From Phoronis australis (taxonomy: Eukaryota; Phoronida; Phoronidae), in the NCBI GenBank assembly GCA_002633005.1, contig NMRA01000042.1, positions 1,311,019-1,342,877 on the forward strand: 31,859 bases of DNA. The letters run 5' to 3'. Positions 11,767 through 22,574 of the stretch are shown piece after piece. Positions within the stretch are counted from its first letter, which is position 1, and every line of letters starts with the position of its first letter. The position numbers and the translations under genes were made by a program. The notes below the pieces were generated by a model, which worked only from the letters and a program-made list of their open reading frames with translations, ran no database searches and was not told the origin of the DNA.

Positions 11767-12836
11767 CTGCAATTTCAATGTTTTTCATAAATTTATGATG
11801 AAAAATAGAAGATAAAATAAGAGCAAAATTTTTTTAACAATCTGTTATGCGAAGCGTTGCTGATATGTGCCCGCAGTGCATTGCAAACTGTATGTTTCTA
11901 GCGATTATCAGTTTCATGTAAGGTACAAGGATACGACAGGGTAGCTGCAACAGTCAGAATTGAGAAAAAGTGTTGGTACCTTACCTTTTTAAAACTACCA
12001 TCAAAACACAATAAACTGTTTCAACATTTGCAACAAAGAAATAAAACATGCCACAAAGGGACACGGCACTAAGCTTAAAAATTAGCTGGTCTAGTATACT
12101 TCTTTACATAACGAGCAATCATAAGCTTGACAGATACAAAGATAGAAACTAAACGACAATAGGCACGGCGCTTGTTGAAATCTGTTCAAAACAGGTAGCA
12201 CCTATCATCTGCAAAATGGAACAGCCTCTAGGTGGTGCTGCAGTTGCCAAATCCCCCAGAAAATTCACTGGTACCATCACATTGGCATCACATACGTATC
12301 TCTGTACTGAGTCAAAGTTTCATTGAAATTTATCAATAGCTTTTCTAGATATCATACAGAAACACTCTTCTTCACAAAAGTAATAAAAAAGATCCGCGTC
12401 AAGACAAAAATGACCACTAGGGAGTGCTGAAGAGGTAAAATGCACCCAAAAATCAACTTACGATGGAGCAATTGTCTTTCTATTCCATGTTTATATATAC
12501 TTTTACAGAGTTACTTCTATAGTTTTGGATATATTTGGCTAAATGCCCTAACTTGTCAATAAGGTCCAACCTAACCTTAATCAAAACTCAATCAGCCTGA
12601 CACATTGCTTTTTTAAAAATTTGTGCTATGTAAACAAGACTAATACGAATAAGATCACCTTGAATACCATTTGTCAATCACTACCCATCAATTTAATGTC
12701 TGTCAATAATGGTGTGTTCAGACCAGGTAATTTCCCTGGCATAGTATTCAGCAGTGCCTTCAACTCGGTGAAAATCCTATGATGACAGCACCAAGCTGAA
12801 AATACTGCTAAAAATTTACAAAATCAAAACAATTAC
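11767..12836. other. Gap between the SNF8 and TTC4 parts: repeat debris, no exons found
   Basis: A careful reading of the minus strand found neither the remaining SNF8 exons (the winged-helix regions) nor the TTC4 TPR exons. The stretch contains an old copy of the hairpin-ended repeat family and otherwise AT-rich sequence. SNF8 exon 3 ends in phase 2 and the first TTC4 exon here starts in phase 0, so splicing the two together would shift the frame and soon hit a stop. Confidence 0.6.
12165..12435. repeat. Degenerate copy of the hairpin-ended repeat family
   Basis: The segment shares the interior words of the better copies at 13825-14557 and 24981-26224. These are a lead-in like GGCACGGCGCTTGTTGAAAT, an AAGTTTCATTGAAATTTATC stretch and ACCACTAGGGAGTGC. 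No clear hairpin end remains. It sits between the broken ends of SNF8 and TTC4. Confidence 0.5.
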
Positions 12837-15076
12837 GTGCTGACATCCTGACGGTTCCTTCCCCTTGACTTCAGCACCCTCTGGTGGAGTTTGTCAAGTT
12901 GAATAAGACCACCATTGCGATGACTTGTGGCCAAGCATACCTCGACAATCTGAACGCCCAGTTCGTAGTAGAAATAACCTACACCCAACATCTCAGACCA
13001 GAATCCTTTGCCGGATATTAAAATGTGTAAAATTCCATCATTTTTTATAAATCACAAAATATATTGTGAAATTTGTTTTCAAAAATTTCAGAAGAAAATC
13101 AGTGCCCTCATGTACAATGAATGAAAACTTACAAACATAAATGAACAGCTCATTAATGTGCTTACGGGAAACAATAACCCAGTGGTTAATTAGACGAAAA
13201 CTACCAAAATCCAGAACTGAAATTCACCAATTTGGCAAAAGGGAATTTTATCAATGATGCTTTGATGCCGGAATTTAAACTCACATGCCAAGGGGTCTAC
13301 ACCAATAGTTGCACACATTTCTTGAAAGTGCATACGGAACTGGGGTTTTTTTTTGAATGTCATCCTCATGCTTCATGGCAAACTCTTCCAAGTTTTCACG
13401 GAATGCCTCTACTAAATGCTTTGACATCTGTTGGAACTGATCTTCAGCAATCTCCGAGCCTTTATCCTTGTACTTAGCCTACGACAATAACATCAGAGCA
13501 TGGTGTCACTCCCATTTTATTATCTCTGCTGAATACGGGAATGAATGTCCAGTGTTTGTCTAATGCTTGTGTATGACCACGCAAGCAGTTTAACTGAGGA
13601 AGTAGGGAGGGATTCTGACAAAATTTTCAGGACATTTGTAAATGAGACAAAGACATAAGGGTTAGATTTGAGGAATGTTTGTGTGCACTACAGTCCCAGA
13701 CAAACGCGAAACGTAATGAAACTAAGTTACAAAAAATTTCACAGTTATGGATCACTAACAAAAGTTAACATTAGATTAGATCATTATAGAAATTTAGACA
13801 TCCACACTGCCCTGATTTCATAAACAAGAGCAACGCAGAGCGTTGAAATGCGCCCACAATAGCACCGTATACGGTATCCTTCTAGGGTTGTTTATTGGTA
13901 CCATAAAGTGGCCAGTAGAGGGCATATATGTAGTATGTTGTACTTTGCAAAATGGAAAGACATGGTCATTGTCTCCTCAATAGGCTAGGGGCAAAATGTG
14001 AGTGATCTTCATAATACAAGCACATCCTATACATCAGTTGCNAACTGCCACTAAGAGGCGCCACAGTAGTCCAAATTGTCTGAAAATAATTGTCAGCTGT
14101 CCTCTTTATAGTAAGTACATACATGCCAATTTTCACAATCATCCTTTGAGCGGTTTGGTTGATAGAGGGGTGGACGCAAAAATACAGACTCGAAAACAGT
14201 AAAAATGGCCACTAGGTGGCGCAAACTATGTTGAATCCATCTGAAAACGGGAGGATAGTGTCATCTCACTTAGAGGTGCCTACATACCAAATTTCATGAA
14301 AATCCGTTCAGGACTTTTGAAGATACAAAGGTAAGTGTAAAAAACTAAAATTGCCACTAGGGGGCACAACGATAGTCGGATCCGTCCGAAAGTTCGCACA
14401 TGACGTCCCATTCATAGATGGAACATATGTGCCAAATTTCATGAACGTATGTCAAAGGGTTTTGGAGATAAAGCAGCGGATGCCGGACGGACGCCGCCTG
14501 GACGGACGGAGATGATGGCATAATGCGTCCACATATAAATATGTGGGCGCATAAAAATTATCCTCTTAACAAAACAATAAAACGATTGACTATTAGTTTT
14601 CTTGTTCATTCCTGTACCATTACATAGAACAAACATCCAAACCAAGGTATGCGCACTGATGCCAACTCATGGACACCCGCGCGACATTCAGCATCCTTTC
14701 AAAGGACCAGTCTGTTACTATACAGCAGGCACTGTCACAGATGTTAGGCAAAGGAATTTAACAAAGAAGATTGGTCTTAACAACCATATAAACTTCTCAA
14801 CTTTTCTCCAATTAGCTGATAAGTCTTGAAAGTTGATGAATGTAGGAATTTTCTTTCTCCATGCAAGTTAAGTGGAGTTTGGACTTTGACTGCCAACAAA
14901 TACATTCCCATTTACTTGGGAAAGCTCCTTAACAATTTCCCTGTTCCTCTGAATGCCAATCATTATTAATCATGATATAGTGTACTTGAATTGTTGTTTA
15001 GTCTTAGCCACCACATAAAGAATACCTGAGCCAAGTTTTTGTTCTTTATGGCCCCCAGTCCGGCCTTCCGAGGCAT
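12837..15076 (-). CDS. SNF8: ESCRT-II subunit SNF8/EAP30 (VPS22), exons 1-3 only
   Basis: Minus-strand exons: 15076-15026 (ATG start, MPRKAGLGAIKNKNLAQ, donor GTATTC), 13478-13285 (AKYKDKGSEIAEDQFQQMSK... FQEMCATIGVDPLA, donor GTGAGT) and 13014-12837 (GKGFWSEMLGVGYFYYELGV, then HRNGGLIQLDKLHQRVL... QDVS, donor GTAATT). This is the N-terminal helical hairpin and the first winged-helix region of SNF8, which in ESCRT-II bridges two VPS25 copies and VPS36 during sorting of ubiquitinated cargo on endosomes. About 140 of the usual 258 residues are present, and the later exons are not found in the window. There are two oddities. A T9 run at 13346-13354 needs eight bases to stay in frame, and the exon 3 acceptor reads AT (13016-13015) instead of AG, although the phase across it restores the conserved Ser of PLASGKGFW. 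Confidence 0.93.
13825..14557 (+). mobile_element. Hairpin-ended non-autonomous element (copy 1) in SNF8 intron 1
   Basis: The left end has a small hairpin (AACGC-AGA-GCGTT, about 13832-13844) followed by ATGCGCCCACAA (13848-13859). The right end is a 30-base hairpin at 14523-14552 (ATGCGTCCACATAT / ATATGTGGGCGCAT). ATGCGCCCACA thus occurs inverted at both ends. The interior has modules of about 170 bp repeating AATTTCATGAAAATCCGTTC and then a GCCACTAGGGGGC or CACTAGGTGGC word. Next to the right hairpin is a GGACGG-rich stretch. There is no coding capacity. A second, opposite copy is at 24981-26224 and a lone end is at 22575-22641. It sits wholly in the intron between SNF8 exons 1 and 2. One N is at 14042. 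Confidence 0.7.
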
Positions 15077-15162
15077 TGTGATGGTTGGTTAGGCCTAATA
15101 TGTCCTAGCACTGATACAGCTCATAGTCACCATGTATCTTTTCTAAAAAAGATTATGACAGA

Positions 15163-15450
15163 TTAAGGACTGGCCAGACTGTACTTCAGGAAGCGACGCG
15201 AGTGAAATTCCTGTTGCAATGTCACAGGGATATGCGACAACAGGGACTTTATAACTACCTCCAACCTGTTCACGGGGTTATTCTCTGCTGCCGGTATAGG
15301 CTCATATTTTTTGCAGGGGGCACAACATGTAAGAATTTGTTCGATATCGGCACAACACATATTTACAACTACCACACATGTCACAGAGATAATAAAACTG
15401 AATGAAGTAGAACTACTTTGTTGATTGTGAGACTCATGATTGTTATTCAC
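15163..15450 (-). pseudogene. Possible fragment of an LTR-retrotransposon integrase zinc-binding region
   Basis: A 95-codon open frame on the minus strand includes ADIEQILTCCAPCKKYEP followed by IPAAENNPVNRL. The DIE..(L/V)..C..C..Y spacing resembles the second half of the HHCC zinc-binding domain of Ty3/Gypsy-type integrases. The upstream His pair is not recognisable and the rest of the frame shows no integrase core. It starts less than 100 bp upstream of the SNF8 ATG. A chance resemblance is quite possible. Confidence 0.25.
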
Positions 15451-15499
15451 CTTCGGGAAATCGCTTTGTTGTCAAAAGGTTAAAGCTCTTGGTTTCTGA

Positions 15500-17945
15500 G
15501 CCAGGTGTAACCAAAGAAGGCCATCTCAATCTTTTCAGAAAGTATACCTCTCATACATTACATTATATTCCACCACCTTGCATTTTTTCACAATTGAAAA
15601 CTTCTAACAGCTGTCACGTGACGTTCTCAATCTTGCCACTACATGCATGGACTTCAAATAAGAATGATCCCAATCAAAGGTCAGACAGTAGCATAACCAA
15701 ATACTACCTGTGGTGGAAGTACCTTTCTTACATTAATGGTTTGCGACAGATCGCGTGTTGCACGTTCAATTTCTGGCTACTAAGCAACTGTTCAACAACT
15801 GCCATATGCAATCAATCTCCAAACCAAAAATAAAACCAGAACCATAGAGGTCTGGCTTTGGCGAAATAATACGATACAAGAAATTTTCGTTCTGTATTTT
15901 TCAACAGTGTCGAATACTAAATGACATCTAGCAGAGAGCGTGAGCCAACGACATCTAACGGCAGAAATAAAAAATATCCACGTTTCATCAACACTCACAT
16001 ACCCAAATAAAATTGGGAGATAATAAATTTTTAACCACTAGCAGGCAATTCATTCCGGGATGTCAATGAATAAACTCAAAATTATTAGTTTTTTTTTCTC
16101 ATCCAGGTGCAAAAAATCAAAAATCAATCACTATCACTATCAGTCACTTCGTAATGACTAATGTGCCAGTAGACACTGTGAGTTTCACTGGACTGTTTAT
16201 CAATATGCTGTAAAGATCATCTCTAAGATTCTCGAACTAACTACTAACAAACCTTTCACGTACAGTGTATTCTTTCCAACTTCACTGCTCTCATTCTGCC
16301 TATCACTACTCCGGCACAAAGGCTCAGATCATGCATCGGGTTAACAAATCACACCCAGATACATCAACATGTTTCGATATGACTACCGTATATAATTGAT
16401 ATTTCTAAAACATCTCTCGTTACCAAAAGATTATAGTTGATTTAACTTTTAAGTTGATTTGGTGAAAATATCGAGACAATGACCATCACCACTCAGGCAG
16501 GTCATCTGTACTTTTTTCAGCCTAAGAAACCGAATTCAAGTTGGCGCCGGCGTCGACAGCACGGCCTGGGTGTTTCCACTCATGAAAAAACCGCTATCAG
16601 GACGTTCAGTGTGGTATACGAATGTGCAGCAATAAATGACACCAATAGATTCTCACAAAAATAATGAGGGACAGGCTATTACTGGCTCAAACGAGCTCTC
16701 AAACCACATGTGACATCCAGAGCTTCCTCTGAAAATTATACGAAGTCTGTCGATTGCTGGAGGCATGGCGATGAACAAGCCAAAGTTGCGGCTTTAGTAT
16801 CAACATTTCGTAGACAGATTTGGCACAAAAGACGAGCCATCACATCTCTGGAAAACTGATGAACCCGGTTCTCAGAACAATTAAGCTAACAAGGTCGTCG
16901 GAAAATAGGTGTCCCCATAATTATACAACGTCGACCTGATTCGAAGGTCCATCAACTGCTTTGGTGACCATAAATGTTGTGGGACATCTAAATGTGCCCT
17001 CCCATGATAATTCACAAAGATGTGAAATTGGTAAAAGATGGAACTAGTCTGCGCAAGTAAAAATGGGTGAATCAACAAAAATTATTTATAAAACATGGAA
17101 AACAGTTCATATGGCAGTAAATTCTTGAAAGACAGGAAACTTGACGATGGGGGACCAAAAGTACAAGACCAGCATTGTTCCCATTGTACAACTTAGAGTT
17201 CCTCCAGCTTATGAAGTCTAACAATGTGTGCGTCTTTGCCTTGCCCAGTCATACCAGCCACTAGCTCCAACCCCTATTTTTAGAAATCCAGTGCTACTTT
17301 ATAAACTTTCTACCAACCTTCAGTTAGCAGAAAGTCCCGGTCAATATTATTAGACTTAAAACTACAGGTCACGTAATGCCCCTCCCCCCTAAATACGCCT
17401 CTGGATAGAGCCTGGTAGTGGAAAGCAATACGAGTTCACTAAATCGAAAGACATGGCTCTTGAAGTTGACGGATTTGCTACAAAGACACCTGCCTGTCCG
17501 TCAATTGTTTGAGGTACCACCGCCTTTAAGGCAAATCTCCTGTCCACGAAACAATACCGATGAACGACCTGTGTCATGACTTCGTCGTAGCCTACATGCG
17601 GTTTTTGAAGGTATCCCATTGAAATGCAGATCTATCCGCTAGAGTCTTCACTGCACGATCACATATGACTTCCATTGAGAACACCCTTTCAGTATTCAGA
17701 ATTTCTAAAAGACGGGCTTATTGATTTGGATGGTGTAACGACGTGGTTATCTGGCTGTTGCACTTCGATGGCTTTGTTGAATTTGTAAATGTCTTCTCCA
17801 GCAGTTGTAACTTGATAATTATTTCAGATATACTTTGAATAATTACTGATATACAACGGTCTGTAAGTGCCCAGATTTTATTCGGGATAGAGCTACAACC
17901 CCTTCCGAGGAGTAATAGAATGACCAATAGAAATTTTCCTTTTGA
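15500..17945. other. Intergenic, no gene recognised
   Basis: No conserved exon was found on either strand. An open stretch near 17405-17600 reads on the plus strand as QYEFTKSKDMALEVDGFATK and then continues with in-frame stops, which could be a fragment of an old coding repeat. The left edge of that stretch (CCCCTAAATACGCC, about 17386-17399) resembles the right terminus of the short repeat at 2515-2600. Confidence 0.4.
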
Positions 17946-19463
17946 GTTGAAGGGCTTGCTGTGTCAGATTGTGGCAATTTCCGAGAGGGCGCGCAGAATG
18001 AGATGATGTCTTATCCCATACATGCCGGATGATGCAGGTGTGTAAGTTCCGTTATTCATCAAATTTTAGTCTGGATGACAATTTTCCACCCGTGACAACA
18101 GGTTGGTGTCCAGTTCGTTGTAATATATTTTAAGTGTTGGCTGTATTTAATTGTACACATAGGTCGACGACGCACATGCATTTCAATGGATAGATCTACT
18201 CATCTATCAATTTTATTATCATTCGCTTGCACATGACGTTTGCTACTTTTCTTGCTGCTCTTTCTAACCCCTACTAACAATTGCACTAACGTACGAACAG
18301 GTGTCCTAACATCTAATAAGAGAGACAGCATGAAAGTCACAAAATGCATGTTGAATGGTGTTAATTGAATTTCTCTGCAGGCGCCACAACCAGCAGTTGT
18401 TCCCGCGATCGATGACAGCCGAGGTAAGGAAGAAAGGAGTTTTCAATTAGTATCCGAGTGGAAAATTGAAAACAATCTTTGATTTGTCGATTGTTTGTAA
18501 ATTTTATTAATGCACTTTGTATATTTACACCCTACCCATACCCCAACGGTAAGCTGCGAGCCACGGATAACCGAAATGGACGAAAAAAAGAGGACGGAAG
18601 ACGAAAATCAACAACCGAAGATTAAAATTAAGAAGGTAATATAATGTTGCTTACGTGTCACAGTGCAATACGTACATGTAGATACTTCGAACTTTCACAA
18701 GTTCAAAGGCCCATAATCCGGCAAATGAAAATATTTTTAAAAGGCTTTATGAAGGCCGAAGATTCACAAATCCGACAGAATGTAAAACTAGTTAGTTCGA
18801 AACTAGTCTGAGGGTCTACGACACCAGAGACTAGTGATTTAAAGTAGAACTTGCACCCTATTTCCTTAATTCTGCGATTGCTTGATCATATTAGGTTGAA
18901 ACACGTACAGTATATAGCGACGATGTGAATATGAATATGAAGTAGGTTGAACATCTACCAAATTCTAAGAACGAGTTTGGTATTGAAAATGATCCGCCGT
19001 AAATCAATCAACCGTTGATATCGTGACGTGGTGCTGCATGACGTGGGCTATGTTGGCCCACAAGGTACGTCGCTAGTACAAGTCCGGCACTAAAAAGATA
19101 CTACACAACTCCAAAAATTAAAAATTGAACTTTCGTGACACGAGGTTCCGATCAGTACTTTGGAGCGAAATGTTCGGGGATTTATAGGCACGTACCTGTT
19201 TGAAACTACTTCCTCGGAGAGCCAGTGCCTCTCAAAAGGATCCAAACAAAATTCGGCAATGTGCACTGAGCTGATTGATATTATCATAATTACATCGGCC
19301 AAAAGATATTAATTTAAAAATTGATATGTTTTGGCTGCACGGTTTAGAACATCTTTTTTGTAGTGTGGTCAAATTCGCAGAAAGGAGGGTATGCTTTTGC
19401 ATTATCGCAATCACGCACAACGCCATTGAAGTAATAAGAACTTTTTAAGAGGTGTTTGGGATT
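17946..19463 (+). repeat. Direct tandem duplication, unit 1 (modules R and inverted E)
   Basis: This unit is nearly identical to the next one, with scattered substitutions and small indels and the same order throughout. It begins at GTTGAAGGGCTTGCTGTGTC and ends at AGGTGTTTGGGATT. It holds a plus-strand exon-like segment after CTCTGCAG near 18380, a GGATAACCGAAATGGACG segment near 18565, and on the minus strand the E exon-like segment at 19265-19196. Relative to unit 2 it lacks a block of about 18 bases near 18335 and one of about 24 bases near 19397. It has one extra A in the run near 18585 that shifts the frame of its R segment. Confidence 0.9.
19196..19265 (-). other. Exon-like E segment, copy in unit 1
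   Basis: On the minus strand a 70-base segment lies between CAATCAGCTCAG and a consensus donor GTACGT. Its middle frame reads HIAEFCLDPFERHWLSEEVV followed by SN. The same segment with the same splice sites is at 20800-20731 in unit 2. A diverged 70-base copy is on the opposite strand at 24161-24230. No family is recognised. Confidence 0.3.
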
Positions 19464-19464
19464 N
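19464..19464. other. Ambiguous base exactly at the duplication junction
   Basis: The single N separates the GGGATT end of unit 1 from the GTTGGACGG start of unit 2. An unresolved base at this point raises the possibility of an assembly join, for example two haplotypes placed in tandem. Confidence 0.8.
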
Positions 19465-21023
19465 GTTGGACGGCCTGCTGTGTCAGATTGTGACAATTTC
19501 CGAGAGGGCGCGCAGAATGAGATGATGTCTTATCCGATACATGCCGGATGATGCAGGTGTGTAAGTTCCGTTATTCGTCAAATTTTAGTCTGGATGACAA
19601 TTCTCCACCCGTGACAACGGTGTGGTGTCCAGTTCGTTGTAATGTATTTTAAGTGTTGGCTGTATTTAATTGTACACATAGGTCGACGACGCACATGCAT
19701 TTCAATGGATAGATCTACTCATCTATCAATTTTATTATCATTCGCTTGCACATGACGTTTGCTACTTTTGTTGCTGCTCTTTCTAACCCGCACTAAAAAT
19801 TGCACTAACGTACTAACAGGTGTGATAACATCTAATAAGAGAGACAGCATGAATGAACACAACGTTCAAAGTCACAAAATGCATGCTGAATGGTATTAAT
19901 TGAATTCCTCTGCAGGCGCCACAACCAGCAGTGGTTCCCGTGATCGATGACAGCCGAGGTAAGGAAGAAAGGAGTTTTCAATTAGTATCCGAGTGGAAAA
20001 TTGAAAACAATCTTTGATTTGTCGATTGTTTGTAAATTTTATTAATGCACTTTGTATACTTACATCCTACCCATACCCCCAACGGTAAGCTGCGAGCCAC
20101 GGATAACCGAAATGGACGAAAAAAGAGGACGGAAGACGAAAATCAACAACCGAAGATTAAAATTAAGACGGTAATATAATGTTGCTTACGTGTCACAGTG
20201 CAATACGTACATGTAGATACTTCGAACTTTCACAAGTCCAAAGGCCCATAATCCGACAAATGAAAATATTTTTAAAAGGCCTTGTGAAGGCCGAAGATTC
20301 ACAAATCCGACAGAATGTAAAACTAGTTAGTTCGAAACTAGTCTGAGGGTCTACGACACCAGAGACTAGTGATTTAAAGTAGAACTTGCACCCTATTTCC
20401 TTATTTCTGCGATTGCTTGATCATATTAGGTTGAAACACGTACAGTATATAGCGACGATGTGAATATGAATATGAAGTAGGTTGAACATCTACCAAATTC
20501 TAAGAACGAGTTTGGTATTGAAAATGATCCGCCGTAAATCAATCAACCGTTGATATCGTGACGTGGTGCTGCATGACGTGGGCTATGTTGGCCCACAAGG
20601 TACGTCGCTAGTACAAGTCCGGCACTAAAAAGATACTACACAACTCCAAAAATTAAAAATTGAACTTTCGTGACACGAGGTTCCGATCAGTACTTTGGAG
20701 CGAAATGTTCGGGGATTTATAGGCACGTACCTGTTTGAAACTACTTCCTCGGAGAGCCAGTGCCTCTCAAAAGGATCCAAACAAAATTCGGCAATGTGCA
20801 CTGAGCTGATTGATATTATCATAATTACATCGGCCAAAAGATATTAATTTAAAAATCGATATGTTTTGGCCACACGGTTTAGAACATCTTTTTTGTAGTG
20901 TGGTCAAATTCGCAGAAAGGAGGGTATGCTTTTGCAAAGATCTCACAAAAATTGTGCTTGCATTATCGCAATCACGCACAGCGCCATTAAAGTAATAAGA
21001 ACTTTTAAGAGGTGTTTGGGATT
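19465..21023 (+). repeat. Direct tandem duplication, unit 2
   Basis: This is the second copy of the 1.5 kb unit, running from GTTGGACGGCCTGCTGTGTC to AGGTGTTTGGGATT. Equivalent points are offset by about 1535 bases in the later half. After its end the sequence continues uniquely into the exon-like stretch at 21115. The match to unit 1 is high but not perfect, as expected for either a recent duplication or two divergent alleles. Confidence 0.9.
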
Positions 21024-21187
21024 AAATGATCAATTTTATTAACTATGGCATGTATTCTGAACTTTTTAGTCTATTTAAATCAGTCAGTAAATTTTCTGCT
21101 TTTGATGTCTTTAGGTCGTCTAAAATGAAAAAAAATGTGCAAGTCCGGTTCGGTGGCAATTATGTGGACAACATGGTGAATGATTGA
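20097..21187 (+). CDS. Candidate last two exons of an unrecognised basic protein (module R)
   Basis: The candidate exon 20097-20170 lies between GCTGCGAG and donor GTAATA and reads PRITEMDEKRGRKTKINNRR then LKLR. The candidate exon 21115-21187 follows acceptor ATGTCTTTAG and reads SSKMKKNVQVRFGGNYVDNM then VND and TGA. The phases agree (2 into 1) across the predicted intron, and AATAAA follows at 21220-21225. The first exon's frame is kept in diverged copies near 23823-23893 and 28740-28810, but is broken by one A in unit 1. The second exon was not found elsewhere in the window. The product would be strongly basic. No known domain was recognised and the upstream exon is uncertain, so this may be a pseudogene. 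Confidence 0.25.
20731..20800 (-). other. Exon-like E segment, copy in unit 2
   Basis: This has the same sequence and splice-site context as 19265-19196, including the acceptor-like GCTCAG and donor GTACGT. It lies inside the putative plus-strand intron 20171-21114, on the opposite strand. Confidence 0.3.
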
Positions 21188-21219
21188 ATGGTATTCACTA
21201 GTTATTTTAAGTTATTATG

Positions 21220-21225
21220 AATAAA
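21220..21225 (+). terminator. Polyadenylation signal AATAAA after the candidate terminal exon
   Basis: The canonical hexamer is 33 bases after the TGA at 21185-21187, followed by a T-rich stretch. It supports, weakly, a transcript end here. Confidence 0.3.
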
Positions 21226-21507
21226 AACACTTATTTTTGTTTGTTGACCGACAGAATAAAATCCTATACATTCACCAACAACAGCACTGTAAGAAATCCA
21301 GTTTTCTGATATTTTCCTCTTTGCAGCGGCGTTGCATTATTTTCCTAACCAATTCAATTTACAATTTACGTTATAAAATACATACACTGAAAGTTTTCAG
21401 TTCAGCTCAAATATGCTCTGTTCTTTCTCGGGGGTTAATTTATGTAATCTTAATTGCTTTATTTTATTTGAGTAATTTCACAATTGTCAAACCACTGGAT
21501 TTTGATG

Positions 21508-22292
21508 GACGTTCGTAATTACGACCGAGACTGTTATAAAGCTAGCGTTTTACTACCGTAATTCTGATGTCCAATGATAAATTGGTCGGTAGGTCACGTG
21601 AGCTCTGAAGCAGTTGTATTCTCGTAAATTTACATTCGTCATTGTACACTAGTAATTTTATGTACGTTATTTTACGCTCGTATTTTTGCACATATTAATG
21701 AAGTGTTCAGAAGGTAAAATCCCAGGTGCAAAGTTTATCAGAGCAAGATTGAAAATTATCGATGACTTTTTTTACTTGCTACCCTAGCTATCCCATGCAT
21801 TTGAAAGTGGTCCGTTTTAGTACACACTGAGGTGCCAAAATGTATACCTAGCAGGTTGTCTTATTTCATTTGTTAAAATTACCATGCTTTTTCTTTATTT
21901 GGACCAAGTTTCGTTTTCTTACTCTTAACGGTGCGTGCAGATAATATGAAATTGCAAAATCATTGGTTCAAATCGGTTTCTGGGAGTAATGCAGTAGAGT
22001 TTCCAAATGTTGATGGTAAATTATTCATTTTTTATTCAAGACACTTAGATAACAAACCATTTGCTATACAAAACAATATCAAATGCTGGTGATCTCGTGG
22101 ACTGGTACTTGAATCAAACGGCTACTTGCTAAAATTACGAGCGAAAAATACGAGCGTAAAATTTCGAGCGTAGAATTTCTGCTGAGCTCACGTAAACTAC
22201 AAACCAATTTCTCATTGGATTTACGGTTACGGTCGTAAAACACGAGCGCAGTCTCTGTTGTAATTGCGGTCGTAATTACGGACGGCACTAAC
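21508..22292. mobile_element. Foldback element with long imperfect terminal inverted repeats
   Basis: The left arm (about 21508-21690) and right arm (about 22118-22292) are inverted copies. Shared words are CGTAATTACGACC at the outer ends, CCAATGATAAATTGG against CCAATGAGAAATTGG, CACGTGAGCTC against ACGTGAGCTC, and TTTTACGCTCGTATTTTT at the inner ends. The roughly 430-bp centre has no coding capacity. The arms contain repeated TTACG(C/A)TCGTA words. The flanks TCAAACCACTGGATTTTGAT (21488-21507) and TCAAACTACTGGATTTTGAT (about 22541) are two copies of the D module head. No certain target-site duplication was identified. Confidence 0.7.
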
Positions 22293-22574
22293 TTCCGAAC
22301 GAATCACGATGATATCCGAATAACTCTGAACCAAACAAATCAGATTCAAAAGGTATGGTGAGTCTCATTTGAAAGCATACCGGAAGTTTTAGCTTTCGAC
22401 TACATGGTTGTACTTGTATGATCTATTGAAAGTATTCCTGTGCATGGTTTTATAACTCAGTGGTTTCAAACCACAGAGCAGAAAACTGATATTTGTATAG
22501 GCTAATTAGAAGATCTTATGTAAGCGACTCAGCTTTTTGTCAAACTACTGGATTTTGATTAACTAGTGTGTTAT

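Noticed and set aside
11680-15076. A single SNF8-TTC4 fusion gene
   Set aside because: The facing exon ends are phase 2 and phase 0. Joining them shifts the frame and reaches a TAG within the first TTC4 exon.
17389-17619. 76-codon minus-strand frame near 17.5 kb
   Set aside because: No recognisable motif and no splice context. The opposite strand looks at least as coding-like, so neither can be supported.
21960-21985. GGTTCAAATC as a tRNA B box
   Set aside because: No matching A box or cloverleaf stems were found around it, and it lies in the centre of the foldback element.
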